A stretch of 5,366 nt of DNA from Rhodospirillales bacterium (GCA_903644035.1 CAHJXG010000561.1:1-5366), one strand, 5' to 3'; positions 1 through 5,366 are shown, counted from the stretch's first letter. Numbers and translations: made by a program. Notes: generated by a model not told the origin, from the letters alone.

Positions 1-566
1 CCGTGCGGGCGGCGGGCGGCGTCGCCGTGCTGACCGACCCGGCGCTGCTCTCCGGGTCCGACCGGGTGCACGCGGCGCTGGCGACGCTGGACCCGCTGGG
101 CGCGCACGATGTCGTGGTGAACCTGCAAGGCGACTTCCCCACGCTGCCGCCGGGCCAGCTCCGGGTGGTGGCCGCCCCGCTGTCCGACCCGGCGTTCGAC
201 ATCGCGACCCTGGTGACGCCGATCCTATCGCCCGAGGAGGCGGCGGCGCCGCAGGTGGTGAAGGCCGCCTGCGCCTTCGAGGCGGGGCAATCGGTCTCGG
301 CGGCGCTGTACTTCTCCCGCGCCGCCGTCCCCGCGGGCGACGGGCCGCTCTGGCACCATGTCGGCATCTACGCCTACCGCCGCGCGGCGCTGGCCCGCTT
401 CGTCAGCCTGCCGGAGAGCCTGCTGGAGCGGCGGGAGAAGCTTGAGCAGCTGCGGGCGCTGGAGGCCGGCATGCGCATCGCCTGCACGCGGGTGGGGCAC
501 GGCGCGTTCGGCGTGGACATCCCGGCCGACCTCGCCCGCGCCCGCGCCATCCTGGAGACGTCATGA
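1..566 (+). CDS. kdsB: 3-deoxy-manno-octulosonate cytidylyltransferase (CMP-Kdo synthetase), 5'-truncated by window edge
   Basis: KdsB joins CTP and Kdo to give CMP-Kdo and pyrophosphate in the cytoplasm, activating the sugar for the inner core of LPS. The reading frame is open from the left edge (first full codon at base 3) to TGA at 564-566, giving 187-188 residues. Full-length family members are about 245-250, so roughly the first 60 residues, including the nucleotide-binding start of the fold, lie outside. Visible family motifs, numbered from base 3, are SGSDRVHAAL (17-26), VVNLQGDFPTLPP (about 38-50, the metal/sugar-binding QGDxP region), HHVGIYAYRRAAL (about 118-130), EKLEQLRALEAG (145-156) and GVDIPADLARAR near the C-terminus (usually VDTPxDL). 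The GTG at base 3 is internal, not a start. The stop overlaps the pheA start (ATGA), a common alphaproteobacterial arrangement suggesting co-translation. The identification is firm. Confidence 0.96.
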   Translation, partial: VRAAGGVAVLTDPALLSGSDRVHAALATLDPLGAHDVVVNLQGDFPTLPPGQLRVVAAPLSDPAFDIATLVTPILSPEEAAAPQVVKAACAFEAGQSVSAALYFSRAAVPAGDGPLWHHVGIYAYRRAALARFVSLPESLLERREKLEQLRALEAGMRIACTRVGHGAFGVDIPADLARARAILETS

Positions 567-1408
567 CCCAGATCGCCTTCCAAGGCCTCCCCGGCGCCTA
601 CTCCGACCTGGCCTGCCGCACCGCCTACCCCGACCTGGTGCCGCTGCCGTGCCACACCTTCGAGCACGCGATGGACGCGGTGCGCGACGGCAGCGCGGCG
701 CTCGCGATGCTGCCCTGCGAGAACAGCCTCGCCGGTCGGGTGCCCGACATCCACGCCTTGCTGCCCGGCAGCGGCCTGTCGATCATCGGCGAGCATTTCC
801 AGCGGGTCGAGCACTGCCTGCTGGGGCCGCGCGGCGCCGTGATCGGGGACGTCCGCCGGGTCCACTCGCACGCCGTCGCGCTGGGCCAGGTCCGGGCGAT
901 CCTGCACGAGCTGGACGCGGACGCGGTGGTGGAGGCGGACACCGCCGGGTCGGCGAAGCTGGTGGCGGAGTGGGGCCGGCGGGAGGACGCCGCCATCGCG
1001 TCGTCGCTGGCGGCGGAGATCTACGGCCTCGACGTGCTGCGCGCCAACGTGGAGGACGCCGCCCACAACACGACGCGGTTCTACGTGGTGGCGCGGGAGC
1101 CGCGCCTGCCCCCGCCGGACACGCCGGGGCTGATGACCACCTTCGTGTTCCGCGTCCGCAACGTGCCGGCGGCGCTGTACAAGGCGTTGGGCGGGTTCGC
1201 GACCAACGGCGTCAACATGACCCGGCTGGAAAGCTACATGCTGCACGGCGAGTTCACCGCGACGCAGTTCCTGTGCGACGTGGATGGCCACCCGGAGCAG
1301 CCGGCGCTGGCCCGCGCGTTGGAGGAGCTGAGCTTCTTCACAGCCGAAACCCGGGTGCTGGGCGTCTATCCGCGTGCGCTGTTCCGGACGCGGCTGGGCG
1401 GGGATTAA
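563..1408 (+). CDS. pheA: Prephenate dehydratase, monofunctional, with C-terminal ACT domain
   Basis: This cytoplasmic enzyme converts prephenate to phenylpyruvate, the committed step of phenylalanine synthesis. At 281 residues it has the length of a monofunctional PDT with no chorismate mutase domain. The catalytic domain (about 1-180) opens with IAFQGLPGAYSDLA and carries LPCENSLAGRV (50-60), HSHAVALGQ (101-109) and the catalytic NTTRF signature (169-173), whose second Thr is the expected catalytic residue. The ACT regulatory domain (about 190-275) contains VPAALYKALGGFATNGVNMT followed by LESYM (222-226). ESYM stands where the ESRP phenylalanine-binding motif is found in E. coli-type enzymes; this variant is usual in alphaproteobacteria. 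The start is ATG 563, overlapping the kdsB stop by 4 bases, with GGAG at 554-557 five bases upstream. Feedback inhibition by phenylalanine is expected from the ACT domain but not shown. TAA at 1406-1408 is one base from the stop of the convergent small gene. Confidence 0.97.
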   Translation: MTQIAFQGLPGAYSDLACRTAYPDLVPLPCHTFEHAMDAVRDGSAALAMLPCENSLAGRVPDIHALLPGSGLSIIGEHFQRVEHCLLGPRGAVIGDVRRVHSHAVALGQVRAILHELDADAVVEADTAGSAKLVAEWGRREDAAIASSLAAEIYGLDVLRANVEDAAHNTTRFYVVAREPRLPPPDTPGLMTTFVFRVRNVPAALYKALGGFATNGVNMTRLESYMLHGEFTATQFLCDVDGHPEQPALARALEELSFFTAETRVLGVYPRALFRTRLGGD

Positions 1409-1445
1409 ATCAGGCTCGGCGCAGTTTTCTGAAAAGCGTCCTGAT
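1409..1445. other. Imperfect inverted repeat at the pheA 3' end
   Basis: ATCAGG (1409-1414) can pair with CCTGAT (1440-1445). Inside it, CGC (1420-1422) pairs with GCG (1436-1438) and TTTT (1425-1428) with AAAA (1432-1435) around a CTG loop, with a two-base AG bulge. It begins one base after the pheA stop and lies inside the last codons of the convergent gene. There is no following U tract on either strand, so it is not a textbook intrinsic terminator. It could slow polymerase at the convergent junction or could be chance. Confidence is low. Confidence 0.25.
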
Positions 1446-1619
1446 CGACTCCATGCTTGGGAACAGGTCAGCCCCATCCGGCTGCATGTATGTGACTGGC
1501 CCGATGAGCTTGCGTCGGAGCGCGTCGCGCGACATGGCTTCCGGTTCCGATGGTACCGGCGTCTGCACTGCCGCCACATGCCAGGACGGCGCGAAATCCA
1601 CAATTGGCTTCTGGCTCAT
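1410..1619 (-). CDS. Hypothetical small protein (69 aa), last gene of the minus-strand cluster
   Basis: I do not recognise a family. The protein starts MSQKPIVDFAPSWHVAAVQT, has a Pro/Glu stretch (PVPSEPEA, 21-28), a basic RDALRRKL helix candidate (31-38), and a basic C-terminus (IRTLFRKLRRA, 59-69). It has no Cys, no signal peptide and no hydrophobic segment long enough to cross a membrane, so it is probably cytoplasmic or attached to the inner face of the membrane. Two things support it as a real gene: its ATG (1619-1617) overlaps the stop of the membrane-protein gene by 4 bases (ATGA), and AAGGTGA at 1630-1624 is a good Shine-Dalgarno at normal spacing. It is therefore probably translated with the 210-residue protein, and a partner or regulator role is a reasonable guess. 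Its TGA is one base from the pheA stop on the other strand. The region is lower in GC than its neighbours. Confidence 0.72.
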   Translation of the reverse strand: MSQKPIVDFAPSWHVAAVQTPVPSEPEAMSRDALRRKLIGPVTYMQPDGADLFPSMESIRTLFRKLRRA

Positions 1620-2248
1620 GGCGTCACCTTTGGAAAGTAACCCAGCTTATCGACCACTATGGTGACAATGGTCGCAGCCAGCACCCAGTTCAAGCTCATG
1701 ACCAGGAGCACCGAGGCGTTCGCCCGCAGTCTGTGGCGGTATCGGTTCAGATCACGGTTGAGCGGCGTCGCCGTCGTGTAGGAGTCAAGCAGCACCTGCC
1801 GTATGTCGTTGGCTATCCTCTGATCCCTTTCGCTTCCAGAAAGGGGAGAGTCGTTGTGGAGCGCCTGCAGCTCGGCGAACCGCGATTGCAAGGCAGGCTC
1901 AGGCCCGATCCGCTCGTAGTCGCGGCGCTTGGTGGCCATCGCAAGCAGGATCAGCACGCATAACGCGGTGAGGACCGTCAAGGCCAGGAACCCGCTTGCG
2001 AGGTAGAAACAGGCTCGGCCTTCAGAGGTGGCGATATCCGGCCATCTCGGCAGACGCCCGGCTGTGTAAGCGAGGGCAGTGACCACGATGCCCAGCGCAG
2101 TGCCGAAGAACGGCAGGGAGCGATGCACGTCCTCCTCCGCGCCCACCTCATGGCGGTAAAGCTCGGCAAAGGTGGCGAGCAGCAGGCCCGCGCTCTTGGG
2201 CGTATCCGAAGCCTGCGGCGCCGGATCCGGTGTCATCTCGCTTCCCAT
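1616..2248 (-). CDS. Uncharacterised inner-membrane protein with three predicted transmembrane helices
   Basis: No family is recognised with certainty. Of 210 residues, three stretches are strongly hydrophobic: about 45-63 (PFFGTALGIVVTALAYTAG), 79-104 (ending VLILLAMA) and 178-199 (VLLVMSLNWVLAATIVTIVV). Positive charges after helix 2 (TKRRDYER) and before helix 3 (NRYRHRLR) predict an inside N-terminus, a short outside loop, a cytoplasmic region of about 70 residues (105-176) likely to be helical, and a short outside tail. The N-terminal segment LYRHEVGAEEDVHRSLPFF looks amphipathic and charged. Two starts are possible: ATG at 2248 has no good Shine-Dalgarno, while ATG at 2236 (Met5) has GGGAAG just upstream and may be the true one. 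It sits 10 bases after the DUF3830 stop and overlaps the 69-residue gene by 4 bases. The layout, a membrane hairpin plus helical cytoplasmic part with a small partner, resembles some membrane effectors of defence or stress modules, but no sensor or nucleotide-binding motif is present, so function is unknown. Confidence 0.85.
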   Translation of the reverse strand: MGSEMTPDPAPQASDTPKSAGLLLATFAELYRHEVGAEEDVHRSLPFFGTALGIVVTALAYTAGRLPRWPDIATSEGRACFYLASGFLALTVLTALCVLILLAMATKRRDYERIGPEPALQSRFAELQALHNDSPLSGSERDQRIANDIRQVLLDSYTTATPLNRDLNRYRHRLRANASVLLVMSLNWVLAATIVTIVVDKLGYFPKVTP

Positions 2249-2258
2249 GCTGCGCGGC

Positions 2259-2669
2259 CTAAACCCCGAAAACGATCTCCTGCGCGCCTTCCCAAAGCGT
2301 CTTCTTCCCGAGCGTCGCCAAATCCTGCATCCCCTCGGTGATCGTCAGGACATGGTTCCCCGCAAGCTGCCCGGCCTTGCTGGAGAAGCAGCAGGCGCCG
2401 TAGCTCAGCAGGATCTCCGTCTCGCTGACGCTGCCGGCGTGCATCAGGATCTGGCCCGGCGCCGGGTAGCTCGTGGCGTTCTCATACGGCAGGCCGGTGT
2501 CGAGGTCGCCGAGCGGGATCCAGCAGGCCTCCCCGCTCCAGCGCACGTGGATGATGCGCTGGCGGTAGGGCAGCAGGGCGCGGAACCGGGCGCAGGTCTG
2601 GGGAGCGTTGGCGTCCTCGAATCGGGCGGTGAACGTGAAGCCGCCGGATGCGATGCGAATGGTGTCCAG
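2259..2669 (-). CDS. DUF3830 family protein (cyclophilin-like fold), probable CTG start
   Basis: This 136-residue protein matches the DUF3830 pattern as I know it, a cyclophilin-like family of unknown biochemical role. Visible conserved blocks are IRIASGGFTFTARFED (4-19), APQTCARFRALLPYRQRIIH (22-41), RWSGEACWIPLGDLD (43-57), YENATSYPAPGQ (62-73), SETEILLSYG (82-91), FSSKAGQLAGNHVLTI (95-110) and a C-terminal LWEGAQEIVF. The only ATG/GTG/TTG start I find inside the plausible coding span is GTG at 2546, which would delete the first 41 conserved residues. Reading upstream, the family N-terminus begins at CTG 2669-2667 (LDTIRI), preceded by GGAGGA (2681-2676) at an ideal 6-base spacing, so I place the start there. 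The gene begins 14 bases after the lipoprotein stop and ends (TAG, 2261-2259) 10 bases before the membrane-protein ATG. It is probably cytoplasmic, with no signal peptide. Family call strong; CTG start well supported by sequence but unproven. Confidence 0.88.
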   Translation of the reverse strand: MDTIRIASGGFTFTARFEDANAPQTCARFRALLPYRQRIIHVRWSGEACWIPLGDLDTGLPYENATSYPAPGQILMHAGSVSETEILLSYGACCFSSKAGQLAGNHVLTITEGMQDLATLGKKTLWEGAQEIVFGV

Positions 2670-2681
2670 GGTGGGTCCTCC
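2667..2681 (-). promoter_or_regulatory. Strong Shine-Dalgarno deciding a CTG start
   Basis: On the minus strand the sequence reads GGAGGA-CCCACC-CTG, with GGAGGA at 2681-2676 and CTG at 2669-2667. The six-base spacer is optimal. No ATG, GTG or TTG lies at a usable distance in this frame; the ATT at 2660-2658 would be 15 bases away. The strength of this site compensates for the rare initiator. Confidence 0.75.
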
Positions 2682-2683
2682 GG

Positions 2684-2947
2684 TCAGGTGATGGGCTTTT
2701 GCCGTTCCACGCCGCCCGGCGGCGCCAGGCCGCGGCTGCGCAGGCAGGCCAGCCGCGCCTGCTGCCTCGCCGCCCTGAGCTCGTCCTGGCTCGTCGCCTG
2801 GACATACGGGTTGCCGAGGCCCTTGATGATCAGCAGCTTGACGGCCGGGTCGTTGTTCACCGCCTCGTCGCAGGCGCGGTCGATCGGACTCTCCGGCGTG
2901 CAGGCCGCCAGCAGCGCCAGCAGGGCCAGGGATGCGACCCGGCTCAT
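2684..2947 (-). CDS. Small putative lipoprotein (87 aa)
   Basis: The protein starts MSRVASLALLALLAAC: a short basic n-region, a Leu/Ala hydrophobic core and a lipobox LAAC (13-16) with Cys16 as the predicted lipidation site. It is therefore probably exported by Sec, processed by Lgt and signal peptidase II, and anchored on the periplasmic side. The mature part of 72 residues has two more cysteines (C26 and C68) that could form a disulfide, a DPAVKLLIIKGLGNP stretch (33-47), a helical ELRAARQQARLACLRSRGL segment (56-74) and a polar tail. I do not recognise a named family; it may be conserved as a hypothetical in related bacteria. The ATG (2947-2945) overlaps the nudC stop by 4 bases. Its nearest SD-like GAGGA (2967-2963) is about 15 bases away, so translation probably depends on coupling to nudC. 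The stop is TGA at 2686-2684. Confidence 0.82.
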   Translation of the reverse strand: MSRVASLALLALLAACTPESPIDRACDEAVNNDPAVKLLIIKGLGNPYVQATSQDELRAARQQARLACLRSRGLAPPGGVERQKPIT

Positions 2948-3906
2948 GCGTGCGCGATCCAGTCCTCGATCAGGCGCCGCGCGATGCTGTCCCGGCGCGG
3001 CAGGCTGATCCCCTGGGCGTCGGGGTCGCGCAGCTCGGCGCGGGAGAACCAGCGGGCGTCCTGCAGCTCGTTGGGGTCGATGGTGATCTCCTCCGTCAGC
3101 CCCTCCGCGTAGAAGCCGAGCATGATGCTGGACGGGAAGGGCCAGGGCTGGCTGCTGTGGTAGCGCACCTGGCCCACGCGGATGGCGCTTTCCTCCAGCA
3201 CCTCGCGCGCCACTGCCTCCTCCAGGCTTTCGCCGGGCTCCACGAAGCCGGCGAGGGTCGAGTACATCGTGACCTTGGGAAAGCGCGTCGAGTGGCCCAG
3301 CAGCGCGCGGCCGCCGCGGTGAACCAGCATGATGACGGCCGGGTCGGTGCGCGGGAAGTGCTGCGCCTTGCATTGGGTGCAGGCCATCGCGTGCCCGGCG
3401 CTCCGCGGCTCGCACCGCCCGCCGCACACGCCGCAGAAGCCGTGGCGGATGCGCCAGTGCATGAGGCCGCGGGCATGGGCGAGGATCGCGGCCTCGTTGG
3501 GCGCGAGGCCGGGTCCGATCTGCCGCAGGTCCTCGAACCGCGCCACCCCGGGCGGCCACGCCGCCCCGTCCGGCAGCAGCGGCAGCGGGTCATCGACGGC
3601 GCTGACGTCGACGGTGAACGTCGCGATGCCGTCCTGCAGCCCGAGGAACGCCCAGGGTCCGCCCGCCATGCGCAGCGCCGACGCCGCCTCCCCGGTCAGG
3701 AACACGGCCTCCGGCCGGCCCTCGTCGAGGCCGCGGAACAGGGTGCGGGCGCGCCAGACCGGGACCCAGAGGCTGGCGGGATCGGCCAGGCGCCCGGCGA
3801 CCCAGGCCTCGTCGGTGCGGTGCCGGTCCGCACGGTCCAGCGGGCTGCCGGTGTAGACGTTGGGGCGGCTGGCGAGGATGACTGACATGCACGCGGGATT
3901 TCGCAT
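2944..3906 (-). CDS. nudC: NADH pyrophosphatase / NAD-decapping Nudix hydrolase (NudC family)
   Basis: NudC enzymes hydrolyse NAD(H) to NMN(H) and AMP and remove NAD caps from RNA in the cytoplasm. The 320 residues show an N-terminal NudC-like domain (about 10-150), a zinc ribbon with C158/C161 and C176/C179 (plus an extra C165), then the Nudix domain. The Nudix box spans 220-242: G220, E226, R234-E235 and E238-E239 all match GX5EX7REUXEEXGU, except that the late Gly is Ala (A241, EESAI). The NudC-specific signature SQPWPFPSS is at 252-260, which separates it from other Nudix hydrolases. ATG 3906 gives the full reading frame; Met7 (ATG 3888) is an alternative, and neither has a clear Shine-Dalgarno. 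nudC is the first gene of the minus-strand cluster and overlaps the lipoprotein gene by 4 bases. It is divergent from ffs, with only about 45 bases between them for both promoters. Confidence 0.95.
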   Translation of the reverse strand: MRNPACMSVILASRPNVYTGSPLDRADRHRTDEAWVAGRLADPASLWVPVWRARTLFRGLDEGRPEAVFLTGEAASALRMAGGPWAFLGLQDGIATFTVDVSAVDDPLPLLPDGAAWPPGVARFEDLRQIGPGLAPNEAAILAHARGLMHWRIRHGFCGVCGGRCEPRSAGHAMACTQCKAQHFPRTDPAVIMLVHRGGRALLGHSTRFPKVTMYSTLAGFVEPGESLEEAVAREVLEESAIRVGQVRYHSSQPWPFPSSIMLGFYAEGLTEEITIDPNELQDARWFSRAELRDPDAQGISLPRRDSIARRLIEDWIAHA

Positions 3907-3916
3907 GGCGCCAGGC

Positions 3917-3947
3917 TTGTGCCAACCCCGGGGTGCCGTGGTATGAG
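3917..3947 (+). promoter_or_regulatory. Candidate sigma70-type promoter for ffs
   Basis: TTGTGC (3917-3922) resembles a -35 box and TATGAG (3942-3947) a -10 box. The spacing of 19 bases is longer than ideal. Transcription from it would start near 3952-3955, which is where the SRP RNA closing helix begins, and that agreement is the main support. The spacer contains a perfect 10-base palindrome, ACCCCGGGGT (3925-3934). Confidence 0.4.
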
Positions 3948-3951
3948 AGCC

Positions 3952-4051
3952 GTGGGAGGTCGGCGGCGGACGGGCGCCTCGCCAACCCGGTCAGGTCCGG
4001 AAGGAAGCAGCCGCAACGAGTTCATGCTCGGGTCGGTGTCCGGCCTCCCAC
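3952..4051 (+). ncRNA. ffs: Signal recognition particle RNA, small bacterial type (4.5S)
   Basis: This RNA binds Ffh to form the bacterial SRP, which targets nascent membrane proteins to FtsY and SecYEG. The nearly invariant apical domain GGTCCGGAAGGAAGCAG is present at about 3994-4010, including the GGAA-type tetraloop and the asymmetric loop bound by the Ffh M domain. GTGGGAGG (3952-3959) pairs with CCTCCCAC (4044-4051), closing a hairpin of about 100 nt, the usual size for the short bacterial form without an Alu domain. Ends are estimated from this helix and may be off by a few bases. No U-rich terminator follows, so read-through into dnaX, 32 bases downstream, is possible. The position directly before dnaX is a common arrangement in alphaproteobacteria. 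Confidence 0.95.
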
Positions 4052-4083
4052 CCCTCACACCGTCGGCGGCAGGAACCGGGCGC

Positions 4084-5366
4084 ATGTCTGGCTTTGTGGA
4101 CGACACCTTGCCCGAGCCGCCCCCCGGTCCCGGGCTGTTCGGGGAGCCGGAGACGCCGGCTGCCGCGCCGCCCGCGCCGTATCGCGTGCTGGCCCGCAAG
4201 TACCGCCCCACCACCTTCGACGACCTGATCGGGCAGGAGGCCATGGTCCGCGTGCTGCGCAACGCCTTTGCGCAGAACCGGGTGGCCCATGCCTGGATGC
4301 TGACCGGCGTGCGCGGCGTCGGCAAGACCACGACGGCCCGCATCATCGCCCGTGCGCTGAACTGCGTGGGTCCCGACGGCACGGGCGGCCCGGCCGCCGA
4401 TCCCTGCGGCGTCTGCCCCAACTGCGTCGCGATCCTCGCCGACCGCCACCCCGACGTGATCGAGATGGACGCCGCCAGCCGCACCGGCGTCGACGACATG
4501 CGGGAGGTGATCGACGCCGCCCGCTACCGCCCGCTGCAGGCGCGCACCAAGGTGTTCATCGTGGACGAGGTCCACATGCTGTCCCGCAACGCCTTCAACG
4601 CCCTGCTGAAGACGCTGGAGGAGCCGCCGCCGCACGTGAAGTTCATCTTCGCGACCACCGAGATCCGCAAGGTGCCGGTCACGGTGCTGTCCCGCTGCCA
4701 GCGCTTCGACCTGCGCCGGGTCTCGGTGGCGGAGCTGGTGGGGCAGTTCGGGCGCATCGCGGCGAAGGAGGGCGTGGCGGTGGCGCCGGACGCGCTCGAC
4801 CTGATCGCCCGGGCGGCGGACGGCTCGGTGCGGGACGGGCTGTCGCTGCTGGACCAGGCCATCGCGCAGGGGGCGGGGGGTGCCCCCATCGACGGCGCCG
4901 CTGTGGCCGACATGCTGGGCCTCGCCGACCGCTCGGCGGTGTTCGACCTGATGGAGGCGGTGATGGCCGGGCGGCCGGACCAGGCGCTGGCGATCACCGA
5001 CCGCGCGCATGAGCGCGGCGCGGACCTCGGCCTCATGCTGGGCGACCTGCTGGACCTCACCCACACCCTGACCCGGCTGAAATCCGTGCCCGCCCTCCGC
5101 GACGGCACCGAGCTGCCGGAGGCGGAGCGCACCCGCGGCGCGGCGCTCGCTGACCGCCTGACCATGCCCGTCCTGGGCCGCGCCTGGCAGATGCTGCTGA
5201 AGGGCACGCAGGAGGCCGAGCAGGCGCCGGACCGACGCGCTGCGGTGGAGATGGTGCTGATCCGGCTGTGCTACGTCGCCGACCTGCCGCCGCCGGGCGA
5301 GCTGGTGCGGCTGCTGACGGAGGCGCCGCAGGCGGCCCCCGCGCACCTGCCGCCCCGCCGCCCTTC
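4084..5366 (+). CDS. dnaX: DNA polymerase III subunit gamma/tau, 3'-truncated by window edge
   Basis: DnaX is the ATPase core of the clamp loader that opens the beta clamp and, as tau, links polymerase cores to the DnaB helicase. The frame is open from ATG 4084 to the right edge (427 codons plus two bases); the tau C-terminal part is missing. A Pro/Ala-rich N-terminal extension (about 1-32, with LFGEPE at 18-23) precedes YRVLARKYRPTTFDDLIGQ (33-51). Then come Walker A GVRGVGKT (75-82), the four zinc-binding cysteines C94, C108, C111 and C114, Walker B VFIVDEVH (157-164), LLKTLEEPP (174-182), sensor 1 FATTE (189-193) and the SRC motif (203-205) with its arginine finger. The rest is helical AAA+ lid and domain III. 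AGGAA at 4071-4075, eight bases upstream, supports the start. Any programmed frameshift site making gamma would lie beyond the window. Confidence 0.97.
   Translation, partial: MSGFVDDTLPEPPPGPGLFGEPETPAAAPPAPYRVLARKYRPTTFDDLIGQEAMVRVLRNAFAQNRVAHAWMLTGVRGVGKTTTARIIARALNCVGPDGTGGPAADPCGVCPNCVAILADRHPDVIEMDAASRTGVDDMREVIDAARYRPLQARTKVFIVDEVHMLSRNAFNALLKTLEEPPPHVKFIFATTEIRKVPVTVLSRCQRFDLRRVSVAELVGQFGRIAAKEGVAVAPDALDLIARAADGSVRDGLSLLDQAIAQGAGGAPIDGAAVADMLGLADRSAVFDLMEAVMAGRPDQALAITDRAHERGADLGLMLGDLLDLTHTLTRLKSVPALRDGTELPEAERTRGAALADRLTMPVLGRAWQMLLKGTQEAEQAPDRRAAVEMVLIRLCYVADLPPPGELVRLLTEAPQAAPAHLPPRRP

Noticed and set aside
358..1665. 435-codon plus-strand frame and an overlapping 409-codon minus-strand frame across kdsB and pheA
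   Set aside because: Both are low-complexity Arg/Ala/Gly-rich translations out of frame with two unmistakable enzymes. Their length comes from scarcity of stop codons at high GC.
1550..1963. 137-codon plus-strand frame opposite the membrane-protein gene
   Set aside because: No ribosome site or recognisable fold. The minus strand shows three clean hydrophobic helices and coupled start/stop overlaps, so it is the coding strand.
2259..2546. DUF3830 gene starting at GTG 2546 (95 residues)
   Set aside because: It would cut off 41 residues containing conserved family blocks, and it has no Shine-Dalgarno, whereas CTG 2669 has an ideal one.
2932..3885. Long plus-strand frame opposite nudC
   Set aside because: It is a compositional shadow; the minus strand has the full NudC zinc ribbon, Nudix box and SQPWPFP signature.
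4052..4083. Possible ffs terminator or riboswitch in the dnaX leader
   Set aside because: There are only 32 bases, with no stem plus U tract and no recognisable aptamer; the segment holds just the dnaX ribosome site.
3991..5346. 451-codon open frame on the minus strand, antisense to ffs and dnaX
   Set aside because: It lies opposite a clear dnaX with all AAA+ motifs and runs through the SRP RNA. Its product is Arg/His/Gly-rich without any fold, as expected for the antisense shadow of a very GC-rich gene.

Overview
This window looks like a piece of chromosome from a very GC-rich Gram-negative alphaproteobacterium, most likely Rhodospirillales/Acetobacteraceae-like. The taxonomy is an inference from four things: high GC, a kdsB-pheA pair, a monofunctional prephenate dehydratase with the alphaproteobacterial form of the ACT motif, and a small SRP RNA directly in front of dnaX. 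kdsB also implies an outer membrane with Kdo-containing LPS.

Layout. On the + strand, the 3' three quarters of kdsB (CMP-Kdo synthetase, 5' end outside the window) overlaps by 4 bases a complete pheA (prephenate dehydratase, 563-1408). From 1410 to 3906 the - strand carries five tightly packed genes, read right to left: nudC-type NADH pyrophosphatase, a small lipoprotein, a DUF3830 (cyclophilin-like) protein, a 210-residue three-helix membrane protein, and a 69-residue small protein. Junctions are a 4-base overlap, a 14-base gap, a 10-base gap and a 4-base overlap, so they may form one transcription unit. From about 3952 the + strand carries the small SRP RNA (ffs), then the 5' 1.28 kb of dnaX (DNA polymerase III gamma/tau), which runs off the right edge. 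The only real intergenic stretch is about 3907-3951, between the divergent nudC and ffs, plus the short ffs-dnaX leader.

Functionally most of this is housekeeping: LPS precursor synthesis, phenylalanine synthesis, NAD(H)/NAD-capped RNA turnover, protein targeting and the clamp loader. The parts that deserve attention are (1) the DUF3830 gene, whose core-preserving start appears to be a CTG codon behind a near-perfect Shine-Dalgarno, and (2) the last two - strand genes, a lower-GC pair (about 61% in the part counted by hand, against 75-82% in sampled flanking lines) encoding a membrane protein and a small partner of unknown function. No CRISPR array, insertion sequence, tRNA or attachment site was seen. 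I found no evidence strong enough to name a new system; the 1410-2248 pair is the best candidate for an undescribed module.
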